From positions 62,001 through 126,000 of the forward strand of contig NZ_JAUQOP010000003.1 of assembly GCF_030580855.1 (NCBI RefSeq): a DNA stretch of 64,000 bases, given 5' to 3'. This stretch comes from Pseudomonas citrullilanati. GTDB lineage: Bacteria > Pseudomonadota > Gammaproteobacteria > Pseudomonadales > Pseudomonadaceae. Shown in pieces: positions 26,928 to 36,473 of this stretch (its first letter is position 1; every line of letters starts with the position of its first letter). The position numbers and the translations under genes are program-made. The notes under the pieces are model-generated. The model did no database searches, was not told where the DNA came from, and saw nothing but the letters and a program-made list of their open reading frames with translations.

Positions 26928-28985
26928 TCAGATCTCCAGCACCAACGTCTCGCTGCCTTGGGCCGGCACCGCGCAACAGATCAGCACTTCCCCCTCGCCG
27001 ACCGGCTCGGCCGGCTGCGTCAGGTAGTGCACCTGGCCCTGGCTCAAGCGGGTCTTGCAGGTGCCGCAGGAACCGCCACGACAACTGAACTCCGGTTCCA
27101 GGCCACGGGCCTCGGCCAGTTCGAGCAAGGTACCGCTGCCCGGCTCCCAGCGCCCTTCCTTGGCGGAGCTGGAGAACAGGATCTTCACCGGTTCGGTCGC
27201 CGCCGGCACTTGCTGCGCCGCCGGGACGCTGACCTCGACATCCCGCACCAGGGTGGACGGGCCGAAGGTTTCGGCATGGATGCGATCGTCAGGAATGCGC
27301 AGGCCGCGCAGGCCATCGTACAGTGCCTGGGTGAAGCTGCCCGGCCCGCACAGGTAGTAGTCGTAGTCATTCAACGGCAGCCATTGCTTCAGCAGCTCGA
27401 TGTCGATCCGGCCCGCCAGGTCGTAGGCATTGCCCGCAGGCGCATCCACGGGCGGCTGGCTGACCATGCGCAACACCTGCACCTTGTCGCCGGCGCGCGC
27501 CACCAGCTCATCGATTTCATCGCGAAACGCCAGTTCGGCCACCGTCCGTGCGCTTTGCACCAGCCAGACCGGGCGCAGGCGATTGATGCGCAGCCCTTGG
27601 TACACCACTTCGCGCAACATCGACAACAGCGGCGTGATGCCAACGCCCGCCGCCAGCAACACCAAGGGGCGCCGCTCGGTAGGTTGCACGGTGAAATGGC
27701 CCTGGGGGGCGCGCGCCTCGATCGCGTGCAGCGGCTGGACCTGGTCATGCAGGTGGGACGATACCGAACCGTCACGCTTGACGCTGATGCGCAGGAAATC
27801 ATCCGACGGCGCACTGGACACGCTGTAGGTGCGAATCGACGGCGCCTTCTGGCCTGGCAACGCGACCCGCAGCGGCAGATGCTGCCCGGCTTCGAACCGC
27901 GGCAGGCCGACGCCATCGCTCGCTTGCAGGTAGAACGAACGAATGGCCGGGCTCTCATCCACCACCCGCGTGACTTGCAGTGAACGCCACTGGGTGCGCA
28001 TGACTTCGGCCTGCAAACGCTCGGCGGCATGGGCCCAACTGCCGGTCATCCGCGAGTTGGGCGACTCACCCTCGGCCTTGTCCCTCCAGCGCAAGGGCAG
28101 TGCCCCCGGCCGATGGACGATGCGCTGGGGCGTGAAGCGCAACAAACGCTCGGCCCCCTGGAACGCGGCGATCTCGGGATCGTCCAGCACCACCTGCGCC
28201 GTACCGCTCATCTGTAGCAGGTCGCCGGTCTGCACATCGACGAACACCAGCCCGGCCCGGGGGTTGAGCAGGATGTTGCCCAAGGTGTTGAAGAACAGGT
28301 TGCCGGAAAAATCAGGAACGGTAAGCGTCCCGTCCTCATCCATGCGCACGAACCCCGGCTTGCCGCCACGGTGGGACGCATCGACCTGTCGCTCGCCGTC
28401 GCGCACCACGTAGGAGGCGATGTAGAACGAGTCGGCGCTTGTCACCAGGTGCCGTACCAGGGGATCCGCCACGCTCAGTGGGCGCGGGGCGCCAGGCTGC
28501 TCGTTTACAAACTCGTACTGGCGCAGATTGATGTAGCGAGGGCAGTTGCCATAGGCCTGGCGCACCGAGATCTCGAGGCCCTGGTCAAGCTGGCGACGCA
28601 CGATGCCGTTCATGCGGTTGCGCCGCCGGGTGTGCAATTCGATGCCCAGCATGCCGATGGCGTCCCCTTCGCCCATGCCCTCCTGGGCCGGATCGTCTGG
28701 CTGCGCCGGGAGGTTGATGTGCAGGGTCTGGGGATCGGGAGAATGCATGAAGCCGGGTTGCCCCGCACGCAGGGTCGCCCAGACATCGCCTTGCCGGTCC
28801 ACCGCCCCCAGCACCACGAATGGCAGTTGGGCATAGAACTCGCGATGCTGGTCCGGCATCCAGGTCCGCGCCAGCTGGCGCTGGCCGACGCCGGCCATCA
28901 TGTCCACCGCGCCAACCGTGCGCTGCAGGGCCAGCTCTCCTTCGTGCCAGGGCGAGGATTGTGCTGTCGTGGCTTCGTCCATCAT
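26928..28985 (-). CDS. PNPOx-FAD-2Fe2S fusion oxidoreductase
   Basis: 685-residue three-part protein. Residues about 45-330 form a pyridoxamine-phosphate-oxidase-like split-barrel (GAVDRQGDVWATL, GNLFFNTLGNIL). Residues about 335-590 are a ferredoxin-reductase module with the FAD motif RTYSVSS at 385-391 and a NAD-site beginning LAAGVGITPLLSM. The C-terminus (about 600-685) is a plant-type ferredoxin with CRGGSCGTC and a distal cysteine pair in LICCAVP. It would pass electrons from NAD(P)H via FAD to the iron-sulfur centre and perhaps to a flavin or haem in the N-terminal barrel. Natural substrate unknown. Confidence 0.87.
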   Translation of the reverse strand: MMDEATTAQSSPWHEGELALQRTVGAVDMMAGVGQRQLARTWMPDQHREFYAQLPFVVLGAVDRQGDVWATLRAGQPGFMHSPDPQTLHINLPAQPDDPAQEGMGEGDAIGMLGIELHTRRRNRMNGIVRRQLDQGLEISVRQAYGNCPRYINLRQYEFVNEQPGAPRPLSVADPLVRHLVTSADSFYIASYVVRDGERQVDASHRGGKPGFVRMDEDGTLTVPDFSGNLFFNTLGNILLNPRAGLVFVDVQTGDLLQMSGTAQVVLDDPEIAAFQGAERLLRFTPQRIVHRPGALPLRWRDKAEGESPNSRMTGSWAHAAERLQAEVMRTQWRSLQVTRVVDESPAIRSFYLQASDGVGLPRFEAGQHLPLRVALPGQKAPSIRTYSVSSAPSDDFLRISVKRDGSVSSHLHDQVQPLHAIEARAPQGHFTVQPTERRPLVLLAAGVGITPLLSMLREVVYQGLRINRLRPVWLVQSARTVAELAFRDEIDELVARAGDKVQVLRMVSQPPVDAPAGNAYDLAGRIDIELLKQWLPLNDYDYYLCGPGSFTQALYDGLRGLRIPDDRIHAETFGPSTLVRDVEVSVPAAQQVPAATEPVKILFSSSAKEGRWEPGSGTLLELAEARGLEPEFSCRGGSCGTCKTRLSQGQVHYLTQPAEPVGEGEVLICCAVPAQGSETLVLEI

Positions 28986-29225
28986 CTGCTCCTCGCGCCC
29001 GCGGCTTGAAGCCGCGCCATTGCGCCTCGGTTAGGGATACTCCGCCACACCTGTCGCCCAGGTGTGCTGTCGGTAGAGCCATCTTCTTCCCAAAGCGACT
29101 GCGCAGGAATACGCACACGCTGCAATCCACTCTTTCATAAAGTGCAAGGGTGCTTCAGTGGACGCTGTCCTGGCCGCGACGCTGGCGAAATAGCCCGGAT
29201 GGGCTATCCGCTACGCCTGCAAGGC

Positions 29226-30581
29226 TCACCCCACCCAGCCGATGGCCGTCTTGGGAATGACCTCGGACTCGTCGAGCTTGGAGGCGAACATGCTCACCGC
29301 CTCCAGCGCATCGGTGGTACCGGCACGGATCTGCACGATGACCGAACCGGCCTGGTCCGCCAGCGTGACGCCGCGCAGGGCACCCTCATGGGTCTCGTTC
29401 ATGCTGGTCACGGCATCACGGGTTTCGGAGAGTATCTTGCCGATCATCTCGGCGATCTCCGAGGTCGAGCGGCTGGTGCGCCCGGCCAGTTGCCGGACTT
29501 CGTCGGCCACCACCGCGAAGCCCCTGCCCTGGTCGCCGGCCCGCGCGGCCTCGATGGCCGCGTTCAGGGCCAGCAGGTTGGTCTGGTCGGCAATGCCGCG
29601 GATGGTGTTGACGATTGCCGTGATTTCTTCCGAACGTGCCCCCAGCTGGCCAACCAAACGCGCGGAGGTGCCGATGTTGTCGGCGATCTGGCGCATTTCC
29701 TTGGCGGTTTGATGAATGACCTGGGCACCCTGCTCCGCGACGCGCTCGGTCTCGGCGGAAATGTGGTAGGCGCGGGACGCGCCGCGCGAGTCCTCTTCGA
29801 ACTTCTCGACCCGCTCGCTGATGTCGCTGGCGAACTTGACGATCTTGCTCAATTTGCCCTCGGCGTCGTAGACCGGGTTGTAGCTCGCTTCCACCCAGAC
29901 GACCTTGCCATGCTTGCCCAGGCGCTTGAACTGGCCGCTGAAGAATTCACCCGCATTGAGACGTCGCCAGAAATCGCTGTATTCGGCGCTGCTGACCAGG
30001 TCCGGCTCGCAGAACATCCGGTGATGCTTGCCCTTCAGCTCGGCCAGGGAGTAATTCATGACGTGGAGGAAGTTGTCGTTGGCGGTCAGGATATTGCCGC
30101 CCAGGTCGAACTCGATCACCGCCATGGCACGGTCGAGCGCCGCCAGGCGCGCACGGGTTTCCGCCTCGCTCACGACTTTGGCCGTGACATCGAGGGCATA
30201 CTTCACCACTTTGACGACCCGGCCCTGCTCGTCGAGGACCGGGCTGTAGCTGGCTTCCAGCCAGAGGGTCTGGCCTTGCCCGCCGCGGCGCTGGAACGTA
30301 CCGGAAACAAACTGCCCGGCCCGCAACTGGTTCCAGAACTCGCGATACTCGGCACTGCCGGCCAGCGCAGGGCTACAGAAATCCCGGTGCGCGAGGCCCG
30401 CCACCTGGTCCGCACGATAGCCCATCGTCTTCAGGAAGTTCTCGTTCGCACGAAGGACCTTGCCATCGGGGCTGAACTCGATGACCGCCATCGACCGTTC
30501 AAGCGCGCCAACTAATCCCTTGTATGTTGCCAGTTCGGCCGTCCTGGCCGACAGTTCACTTTTCAGTGCTGTGTTAAACAT
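29226..30581 (-). CDS. PAS-PAS methyl-accepting chemotaxis protein (BdlA-like)
   Basis: 451-residue cytoplasmic chemoreceptor with no membrane helix. Two tandem PAS domains ([20 protein letters not shown] and [20 protein letters not shown]) are each followed by an EASYSPV or EASYNPV block. The signalling tip is the standard one: [20 protein letters not shown], then [20 protein letters not shown] and [14 protein letters not shown]. The layout is that of BdlA, the Pseudomonas biofilm-dispersion sensor, but the C-terminus is short (ends AIGWVG). Start set at ATG 30581 after GAGAGGG. A sigma-28-like promoter lies upstream. Confidence 0.92.
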   Translation of the reverse strand: MFNTALKSELSARTAELATYKGLVGALERSMAVIEFSPDGKVLRANENFLKTMGYRADQVAGLAHRDFCSPALAGSAEYREFWNQLRAGQFVSGTFQRRGGQGQTLWLEASYSPVLDEQGRVVKVVKYALDVTAKVVSEAETRARLAALDRAMAVIEFDLGGNILTANDNFLHVMNYSLAELKGKHHRMFCEPDLVSSAEYSDFWRRLNAGEFFSGQFKRLGKHGKVVWVEASYNPVYDAEGKLSKIVKFASDISERVEKFEEDSRGASRAYHISAETERVAEQGAQVIHQTAKEMRQIADNIGTSARLVGQLGARSEEITAIVNTIRGIADQTNLLALNAAIEAARAGDQGRGFAVVADEVRQLAGRTSRSTSEIAEMIGKILSETRDAVTSMNETHEGALRGVTLADQAGSVIVQIRAGTTDALEAVSMFASKLDESEVIPKTAIGWVG

Positions 30582-30624
30582 GGCATACCCTCTCTGGACC
30601 CGGAATTGAGCGGACCTCAAAAGG

Positions 30625-30651
30625 CTATCGACTCCCGGATCCGGGGCTTTA
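30625..30651 (-). promoter_or_regulatory. Sigma-28 (FliA)-type promoter of the chemoreceptor gene
   Basis: On the minus strand TAAAG is followed, 19 bases from its first base, by GTCGATAG, compared with the flagellar sigma consensus TAAAGTTT-N11-GCCGATAA. Spacing is exact and six of eight -10 bases match. The site ends about 44 bases upstream of the chemoreceptor ATG, consistent with flagellar-regulon control. Confidence 0.6.
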
Positions 30652-30687
30652 TATGCCGCGACACAATTATGTTTTGACGCCAGAAAA

Positions 30688-30840
30688 GCGCTGGCGGCGT
30701 CATTCTATCTGTTCACCCTGCTCAAATGGCTGCCGCGATTCGCTATCGAAATCACGGACTGGCCAGCGCTGGCAGCGTTCATGGAGCGAATCCAAGCGCG
30801 CCCGTGCGTCCAGGCGGCCATGGCCGCCGAGGCGGCATAG
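30688..30840 (+). pseudogene. Remnant of a glutathione S-transferase C-terminus
   Basis: A frame ending in TAG at 30838-30840 encodes about 50 residues including [14 protein letters not shown] and ITDWPALAAFMERIQARPCV, with VQAAM after it: the last two helices of a bacterial glutathione S-transferase. No start, thioredoxin domain or upstream helices remain; the upstream sequence belongs to the chemoreceptor promoter. I read it as the tail of a deleted gene. Confidence 0.6.
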
Positions 30841-30847
30841 CTCCAGG

Positions 30848-31633
30848 CTACGACACGTCGAAACGATAGGTCGGCAGGTGCCCTATTGCCGGCCGTGCGT
30901 ACAGGTAGCCCTGCATCAGTTCGATGCCCAGGCCCAGCAACGCGGCACTCTCCCCCGGGGTCTCGACCCCTTCGGCGATGACCAGGATCCCCAAGCGCTT
31001 CGCCACCAGGAGAATTCCCTCGACAATGGCCTGTTTCACCGGATCCTGGTCGATGCCGCGGGTCAAGGCCATATCGATCTTCAGCACCTGCGGCTGGAAC
31101 ATGGCCAACAGGTTCAGGCCCGAGTAGCCGGACCCGAAATCGTCGATCGCGGTGGTGAACCCCTGGCGCTCGTACTCGGTGAAAATGGACTTGAGGTGGT
31201 CAGGGTCATCGACCCTCTCGCCCTCGGTGACTTCGAACATCAAGCGCTCCGGCGGGAAATGAACCTGGCGCGCCGCTTCCAGGGTGGCCCGTATGCAGGT
31301 CTCGGCCCGGTAGACCGCGTTGGGCAGGAAATTGATGCTCAGCAGGCACTGCTCGATATCCAGGATGCCCAGCCTGGCGGCCTCCTCGATCGCCTTCACG
31401 CGGCATGCCTGGTCGAACCGGTAGCGATTGCCGTCGTTCACCCGTCCCAGGATGTCGCTCGCCGACTCACCGTTGAGGCCCCTGACCAAGGCCTCATAGG
31501 CGAACGCAGCGCCGGTGCGGACATTGAAGATTGGCTGGAACGCCATGGTGAAATCGAAACCGAGCGCGTGATGGTCGCGGCATTCGGCACAGCCGAGGGA
31601 CCTGAAAGGTTGTCGGGGGGAGCGGTCGGTCAT
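30848..31633 (-). CDS. EAL-domain cyclic-di-GMP phosphodiesterase
   Basis: 261 residues, a stand-alone EAL domain. Catalytic elements are complete: YEALVRG, FEVTEGE, TAIDDFGSGYSGL, LKIDMAL and IAEGVETPG. A short N-terminal segment carries CAECRDHH, a possible small metal or redox site seen in some single-domain EAL proteins. Predicted to hydrolyse c-di-GMP to pGpG in the cytoplasm. ATG at 31633 is preferred over a TTG two codons upstream. Confidence 0.9.
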   Translation of the reverse strand: MTDRSPRQPFRSLGCAECRDHHALGFDFTMAFQPIFNVRTGAAFAYEALVRGLNGESASDILGRVNDGNRYRFDQACRVKAIEEAARLGILDIEQCLLSINFLPNAVYRAETCIRATLEAARQVHFPPERLMFEVTEGERVDDPDHLKSIFTEYERQGFTTAIDDFGSGYSGLNLLAMFQPQVLKIDMALTRGIDQDPVKQAIVEGILLVAKRLGILVIAEGVETPGESAALLGLGIELMQGYLYARPAIGHLPTYRFDVS

Positions 31634-31760
31634 GATCAAGATTCCGTTGCGGTGACGGTACGTCCCTGCACGTGCAAAGACTAGTCATCGCTCCCTGAAT
31701 CGGCAAAGGTCGGCCTTTCTGGAGGGCCGCCGATCACCGGCACGGTTACCGGCCGACTGC

Positions 31761-33083
31761 CTAGCCAGGTTTTACCGCGACGGGCATCGCCATTCGCGTA
31801 CAGAAATACAGCAGGCCTCCCACGCCGACCAGGACACCGCCACGCAGCCAAGTGTCCAGGCTTTGCTGGCTGAGCAATACCAGGCACGAGGCGATCGCCA
31901 TGACGGGCACCCAGGTGGGCACTCGGAAATGCGCCTCTGCCACTGTATCGCGGCGTAGCACCAGCACCGCCAGGTTGGTGCTGAGGAACACGAACAGCAA
32001 CAGCAGGACGACGGTCTCGGCGAGGGTGGCGAGGGAGCCCGTGAGGGTCAATGCGATGGAAACGAGGGTCGTGGCGACGATGGCGACCCAGGGCGTCCGC
32101 CGTTTCGGCAGGACTTGCGCCAAGGGCCCCGGCAGCAAACCCTGGCAGGCCATCCCATAGGCCAGGCGGCTGGCCATGATCATGGTCAGCAGCGCGCCGT
32201 TGGCCACGGCGACCAGGGCGATGAAGGCGAAGACACGCGGCGAAAGACTCAACCCGGAGGCGCGCACGACTTCGAGCAAGGGCGCCGAGGTGGCGACCAG
32301 TTCGTCCATGGACAGCACCGACGAAGCGGCGACGCCCACGGCCATGTAGACCACGCCGGCGGTGAGCAGCGCCGCGAACAGGGCGCGTGGATAGACCCTG
32401 CGCACGTCGCGTATTTCCTCGGCGAGATTGGCCGACGTCTCAAACCCGACGAAGGAATAGAACGCCAGCAAGGCCGCGCCCAGCACCGCCAGCCAGGGGC
32501 TGACGCCCGGCTTGAACTGCAGCGCGCTTTCCAAATGCGCGTCGCCCGTACGGAAAAACCACGCGGCGGCAACGATGACCAGCACCAGGCCCGATAGCTC
32601 GATGAGGGTCATGACCAGGTTCGCCCCCAGGGACTCCTTGATCCCGCGGGCATTCAACAACGCGATGACCACCAGGAAGACCAGCGCGGCGATGTGGGGC
32701 GAAACGTGGACGAAGGTCGCGAGGTAATCGCCCGCGAATGCCAGCGAAAGGCCGGCCGCACTGGTCACCGCCGCAGCCAGCATGCAGAAGCCGACCAGGA
32801 AGGATAGCAGCGGTGAGCGAAACGCCTTCTCGGCAAACACCGACGCCGCGCCGGCCTGCGGGTACTTGGTGACCAATTCGGCATACGAGCCGGCGGTGAG
32901 CATGGCAAAGAACAACGCCACCAGCAACGGCACCCAGATCGCACCCCCTACCTGCCCGGCGATGGTCCCGGCCAGCGCATAGACACCGGCGCCCAGCACA
33001 TCGCCCAGGATGAAAAGAAACAACAGCGGCCCGGTCACGGCGCGTCGTAATGGGGTTCTGGATGGCTTGTGGGTCACATTCAT
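31761..33083 (-). CDS. APC-family amino-acid permease
   Basis: 440 residues with about twelve membrane helices. LFILGDVLGAGVYALAGTIA is the conserved unwound helix 1 of the amino acid-polyamine-organocation superfamily, and SFVGFETSANLAEEIRDVRR is the conserved helix 6 to loop region. Predicted inner-membrane uptake of an amino acid or amine. It lies near the threonine dehydratase-like gene on the same strand, separated by 320 bases of REP sequence, so they are probably separate transcripts. Confidence 0.9.
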   Translation of the reverse strand: MNVTHKPSRTPLRRAVTGPLLFLFILGDVLGAGVYALAGTIAGQVGGAIWVPLLVALFFAMLTAGSYAELVTKYPQAGAASVFAEKAFRSPLLSFLVGFCMLAAAVTSAAGLSLAFAGDYLATFVHVSPHIAALVFLVVIALLNARGIKESLGANLVMTLIELSGLVLVIVAAAWFFRTGDAHLESALQFKPGVSPWLAVLGAALLAFYSFVGFETSANLAEEIRDVRRVYPRALFAALLTAGVVYMAVGVAASSVLSMDELVATSAPLLEVVRASGLSLSPRVFAFIALVAVANGALLTMIMASRLAYGMACQGLLPGPLAQVLPKRRTPWVAIVATTLVSIALTLTGSLATLAETVVLLLLFVFLSTNLAVLVLRRDTVAEAHFRVPTWVPVMAIASCLVLLSQQSLDTWLRGGVLVGVGGLLYFCTRMAMPVAVKPG

Positions 33084-33206
33084 GTTCTGCTCTGGCGAGG
33101 GTTAACGGCGTCTTCAAGCAATGGAAATGTTGACCAGGTGAAAGTTCAGAAATGTTCCAGGGAGCAGCCGGTATCCGCCAGCTATTGGCGACCACTGTGG
33201 ATCCCC

Positions 33207-33368
33207 TGTGGGGAGCAAGCTCGCTCCCACCGGGGTTGTAGGGTGGACCTGCTGACTGCGACCACTGGAGATCCCCTGTGGGAGCGAGCTCGCTCGCGAT
33301 GGCGGCAGCCCAGCCAATGCCGATGTTGACTGCACCACCACTATCGCGAGCAAGCTCGCTCCCACAGG
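33207..33368. repeat. Three REP elements
   Basis: Copies at 33207-33230, 33278-33307 (forward) and 33342-33368 (inverted). They fill most of the 320-base gap between the permease start and the threonine dehydratase-like stop. The repeat GCGACCACTG(T/G) also occurs before the first two copies, suggesting local duplication. Apart from the permease promoter expected near 33090-33180, I see nothing else in this gap. Confidence 0.85.
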
Positions 33369-33403
33369 ATAGTTGGGCGAATACGAACCTTGCGGTCGGC
33401 TGG

Positions 33404-34372
33404 TCAAGCGTCCTGGTTACCCAGGACCTTCGCGTACACCGGCCGGTCGACGTTACCGCCTGACAGGATCACTCCCACCCGTTTCCCCTTCATGGCTTCA
33501 CGCTCCTGCATCAGCGCCGCCAACGCCGCGGCGCCGGCGCCTTCGGCGAGGTTGTGGGTGTCGGTGTAGTAGACCCGCATGGCCTCGGCGATTTCGTTGT
33601 CGTCGACCGCTACGATCCGCGTCGCCGAGGTCCCGTAGACGGCGAAGGCCTCGGGAATGGGTTTGCGCACGGCCAGGCCGTCGGCGAAGGTATTCGCCGA
33701 TGGGGTTTCGCACAGGGTCCCGGCCTCGAACGACAACTTCGCCGCCGCAGCCTCGGTGGACACCACCCCGACCACCTCGGTGTCCAGGCCCAAGGCATCA
33801 CGGGCGGCGATGACCGCGCAGATGCCCGAGCCGCAACCAATCGGCACATAGACGGTGTCCAGCTCCGGCACCGCCTTGAACAACTCCCATCCATAGGTCG
33901 CCACGCCCCTGACCAGCTCGGCGTGAAACGGCGGCACCAGGAACAGCCCATGGCGTTGCGCCAGACGCGCAGCCTCTTCCCGGGCTTCATCGAAATCGCG
34001 ACCGAACTCCACCACCTCGCCACCGAAGCCGCGCATGGCCTGGTTCTTCTCAAGCGAGTTGCCCTGCGGCACGACGATCAACGCTTGCAAGCCCAGCGCC
34101 CTTGCCGCCAACGCCAGGCTCTGCCCGTGATTGCCCCGGGTCGCCGTGACCACGCCCTTCACCTCGGGGTGCTCGCGCTTGAGCCAATGCATGAACGTCA
34201 GGCCGCCACGGACCTTGAAGGCGCCGGTGGGCGTGTGGTTCTCGTGCTTGACCCACACCGTGCAACCCAGCCGTTCGGCCAGCAGGGGCCAAGCGTATTG
34301 AGCCGTGGCGGGCATGGTCTGGTATACGTTGCGCGCCGCTTGTTCGATAGCGTCCAGCGTCAGTCTGTGCAT
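33404..34372 (-). CDS. Threonine ammonia-lyase-like PLP enzyme
   Basis: 322-residue fold-type II PLP enzyme. The PLP lysine is in HTPTGAFKVRGG, the pyridoxal phosphate is anchored by a glycine-rich GCGSGI loop, and TRGNHGQSLALAA is the substrate-binding motif of threonine/serine dehydratases. It lacks the C-terminal ACT-like regulatory domain of biosynthetic IlvA, so a catabolic hydroxy-amino-acid dehydratase is likely. Divergent from an AraC-type regulator across 94 bases, which probably controls it. Confidence 0.9.
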   Translation of the reverse strand: MHRLTLDAIEQAARNVYQTMPATAQYAWPLLAERLGCTVWVKHENHTPTGAFKVRGGLTFMHWLKREHPEVKGVVTATRGNHGQSLALAARALGLQALIVVPQGNSLEKNQAMRGFGGEVVEFGRDFDEAREEAARLAQRHGLFLVPPFHAELVRGVATYGWELFKAVPELDTVYVPIGCGSGICAVIAARDALGLDTEVVGVVSTEAAAAKLSFEAGTLCETPSANTFADGLAVRKPIPEAFAVYGTSATRIVAVDDNEIAEAMRVYYTDTHNLAEGAGAAALAALMQEREAMKGKRVGVILSGGNVDRPVYAKVLGNQDA

Positions 34373-34466
34373 GGGCTTGCCTCCAGGTTTTGGCCCAGTC
34401 TAGTGCCGGCGCTCCCGTCGGGCTTCCAGAAAACTGACCTGACTTTCAGCCACCTTCTTCACTACT

Positions 34467-35282
34467 ATGTCGCTCATGAACCGTAGCAACCGCGTGCCGT
34501 CGCCCTTGCCCGAACCGATCCGGCGTATCGAGGCCGGACCCTGGGCGATCGAATTGTTGCCGGGCTGCGCCTATGCGACCCGTTATGTCGCGACCCAGGC
34601 TTCGATCGGCTTCGCCTTCGACAGCCAGCGCGGCCTGCACGCCATCGGCAGTGACCGGGTGCATCCGTTCGACGCCCTGCCCAACGGCCTGGCCTTCGTC
34701 CCGGTCGGGTGTGACGTATTCTCCGAATCGCCCCAGGGCGGTGAATACCTGCGCCTGCTGCGCACGGACGGCCTGGCACTGGAGGGCGAGCGCCCCTTCA
34801 ACAATCGTATCGACCCGCCGGCCATCGCCCTCGCGCAGCGCATGCGCAGTGCGCTGTTACAGGCATCGGCGCAGGACGACTGGGAAGCCTGGGCGCTTGG
34901 ATTGGCTGAACGGGCAATCGGCAGCGAACGTTGCTCGACACCGCCTCCCGGCTCGATCACCGGCCGGCGCCTGCGCCTGCTGGACGAGTTCATCGAGGCC
35001 GGTCTCGGCGGCCCGCTCGGCGTGTCGACGATGGCCGCGCTGCTGGGCTTGTCCGAGGGGTATTTCATCCGGGCATTCAAGCAGGCGACGGGTAAAAGCC
35101 CCCACAGCTACCTGATCGACCGGCGCCTGGCCAAGGCTCGGGCCTTGATGAGCGACACGTTCGCCGGATTGAGCGAGATCGCCCTCGCCTGCGGCTTCAA
35201 TTCCCAGGCGCACATGACGACGCTGTTCAAGCAGCGCCTGGGTGTCAGCCCGGCACAGCTACGCGGGCAGTCCCGCGGTTGA
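34467..35282 (+). CDS. AraC-family transcriptional regulator
   Basis: 271 residues. The C-terminal third has the two helix-turn-helix units (STMAALLGLSEGYFIRAFKQ and LSEIALACGFNSQAHMTTLF, then KQRLGVSPAQ). The N-terminal effector region is poorly conserved. Its position, divergent from the dehydratase gene, suggests local control of amino-acid catabolism. Confidence 0.9.
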   Translation: MSLMNRSNRVPSPLPEPIRRIEAGPWAIELLPGCAYATRYVATQASIGFAFDSQRGLHAIGSDRVHPFDALPNGLAFVPVGCDVFSESPQGGEYLRLLRTDGLALEGERPFNNRIDPPAIALAQRMRSALLQASAQDDWEAWALGLAERAIGSERCSTPPPGSITGRRLRLLDEFIEAGLGGPLGVSTMAALLGLSEGYFIRAFKQATGKSPHSYLIDRRLAKARALMSDTFAGLSEIALACGFNSQAHMTTLFKQRLGVSPAQLRGQSRG

Positions 35283-35384
35283 CGAGGCCGCACGGGGGCG
35301 CAAGTTGTCGGGCGGAACAAAGTGTCGAGCACCCTGGTAAAAAACTGATCCGGATGATCCGTAAACTAATTGGCAAGTGAGCGC

Positions 35385-35981
35385 CTACAACGGCTCTGCT
35401 GTTTGAATCAGCGAGTTCAACACCAGTTTTATTTCCGCCGCCGGATCTTTATGCCCTTGCAGAATCAAACCTTCCGACAGCGCCGTGAAAGTCTTTGCAA
35501 GCGTGGCATTTTCCATCGGCGGCTTCTTGCCGGCGTGATTGAAGATGATGGTGATCAGCTTGCCCAGGGCCACGCTGTTTTCTTCATGAAGCTCATTGTA
35601 GAGCGGTGAAAAATCGCTATCGCGCAACGCGATCAACTGCAACTCGACGTCGAGGATCGCGCAATTGGCATTATCTTTCAGTGTATCGATGTAGGCATTC
35701 AGGCCCTGCGTCAACTGCTCGGATGTATAGCCCGCCGCCAGGGTCGAACCCAGCCGGTCGATTTCCACCCGCTTGAACCGCTGCGCCAGTTGCAACAGCA
35801 GGTCGGCCTTACTTGAAAAGTTGGAAAAAAATGCCCCTTTCGAATAACCAGCTTCCTCGGAAATCGTGTTCACGCTGGCCGCGTGAAAACCTTTCTTGAT
35901 CATCAGATCAATGGCCGTATCGAATAATCTGTCTCTGGTTACTTGCTGGCTTTCCTCTCGACCTAGTCTCTTCTTGATCAC
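35385..35981 (-). CDS. TetR-family regulator beside the polyketide-like operon
   Basis: 198 residues. The DNA-binding domain reads TRDRLFDTAIDLMIKKGFHA with VNTISEEAGYSKGAFFSNFS; the remainder is a helical ligand domain. I set the start at GTG 35981 because AAGGAG lies eight bases before it; TTG codons further upstream lack a site. It is divergent from the biosynthetic operon starting at 36474 and is the obvious candidate repressor. An imperfectly supported operator (AATGC-AA-GCATT) lies at 36025-36036. Confidence 0.9.
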   Translation of the reverse strand: MIKKRLGREESQQVTRDRLFDTAIDLMIKKGFHAASVNTISEEAGYSKGAFFSNFSSKADLLLQLAQRFKRVEIDRLGSTLAAGYTSEQLTQGLNAYIDTLKDNANCAILDVELQLIALRDSDFSPLYNELHEENSVALGKLITIIFNHAGKKPPMENATLAKTFTALSEGLILQGHKDPAAEIKLVLNSLIQTAEPL

Positions 35982-36473
35982 GCCCTCGGCTCCTTTAGCC
36001 AACAAAAATATCTATTTGTAACTGAATGCAAGCATTGGCTCCTGCCGGCAAAAAACCCGTGGCGGCCATCATATCTTATACACGCCCGTATTAATCATCC
36101 GCATCTAAACTTTTAAGCAGGTGCCATGTAATCGCCATGTACCGGGGGCGCTGGAAAGCGAATGCAAGATGAGTCTCGACAGCGACTTACAGCGCCATGG
36201 GAACAGCGTTCTCCCACCGCGACAGAGGATAAAGATAGACCGGTAACCGTCTGGCGGCCGCCGACATCAGCCCTCGCCTGGGCCCGTGCTTCCCGGCCCC
36301 GGGAGCCCCTTTTTCGGTCGACCACAAAAGCTTCACATAAATACCGCTTGATTTTCAGATACCGAATGGTTTTTACTTGCGCCGTTGGTGAAGCCCAACG
36401 CCTGGTCGGCGCACTGGATCCGCTGTAGCGATTCGAATGCGACGACAGGTCACCCCAAAGGAGCTGGATTTTA
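35982..36473. promoter_or_regulatory. Control region between TetR gene and biosynthetic operon
   Basis: About 490 bases, more AT-rich than its neighbours, with no credible gene. AATGC-AA-GCATT at 36025-36036 is a perfect short inverted repeat close to the tetR-type start and could be an operator. The rest must hold the operon promoter and perhaps a long 5' leader. AAAGGAG at about 36457 is the ribosome-binding site of the first gene. Confidence 0.45.

Noticed and set aside
29046..29066. Terminator hairpin CACACCTG-TCGCC-CAGGTGTG
   Set aside because: The stem is perfect, but it lies just upstream of the fusion oxidoreductase start, with no T-run, so it is not a terminator for either neighbour.
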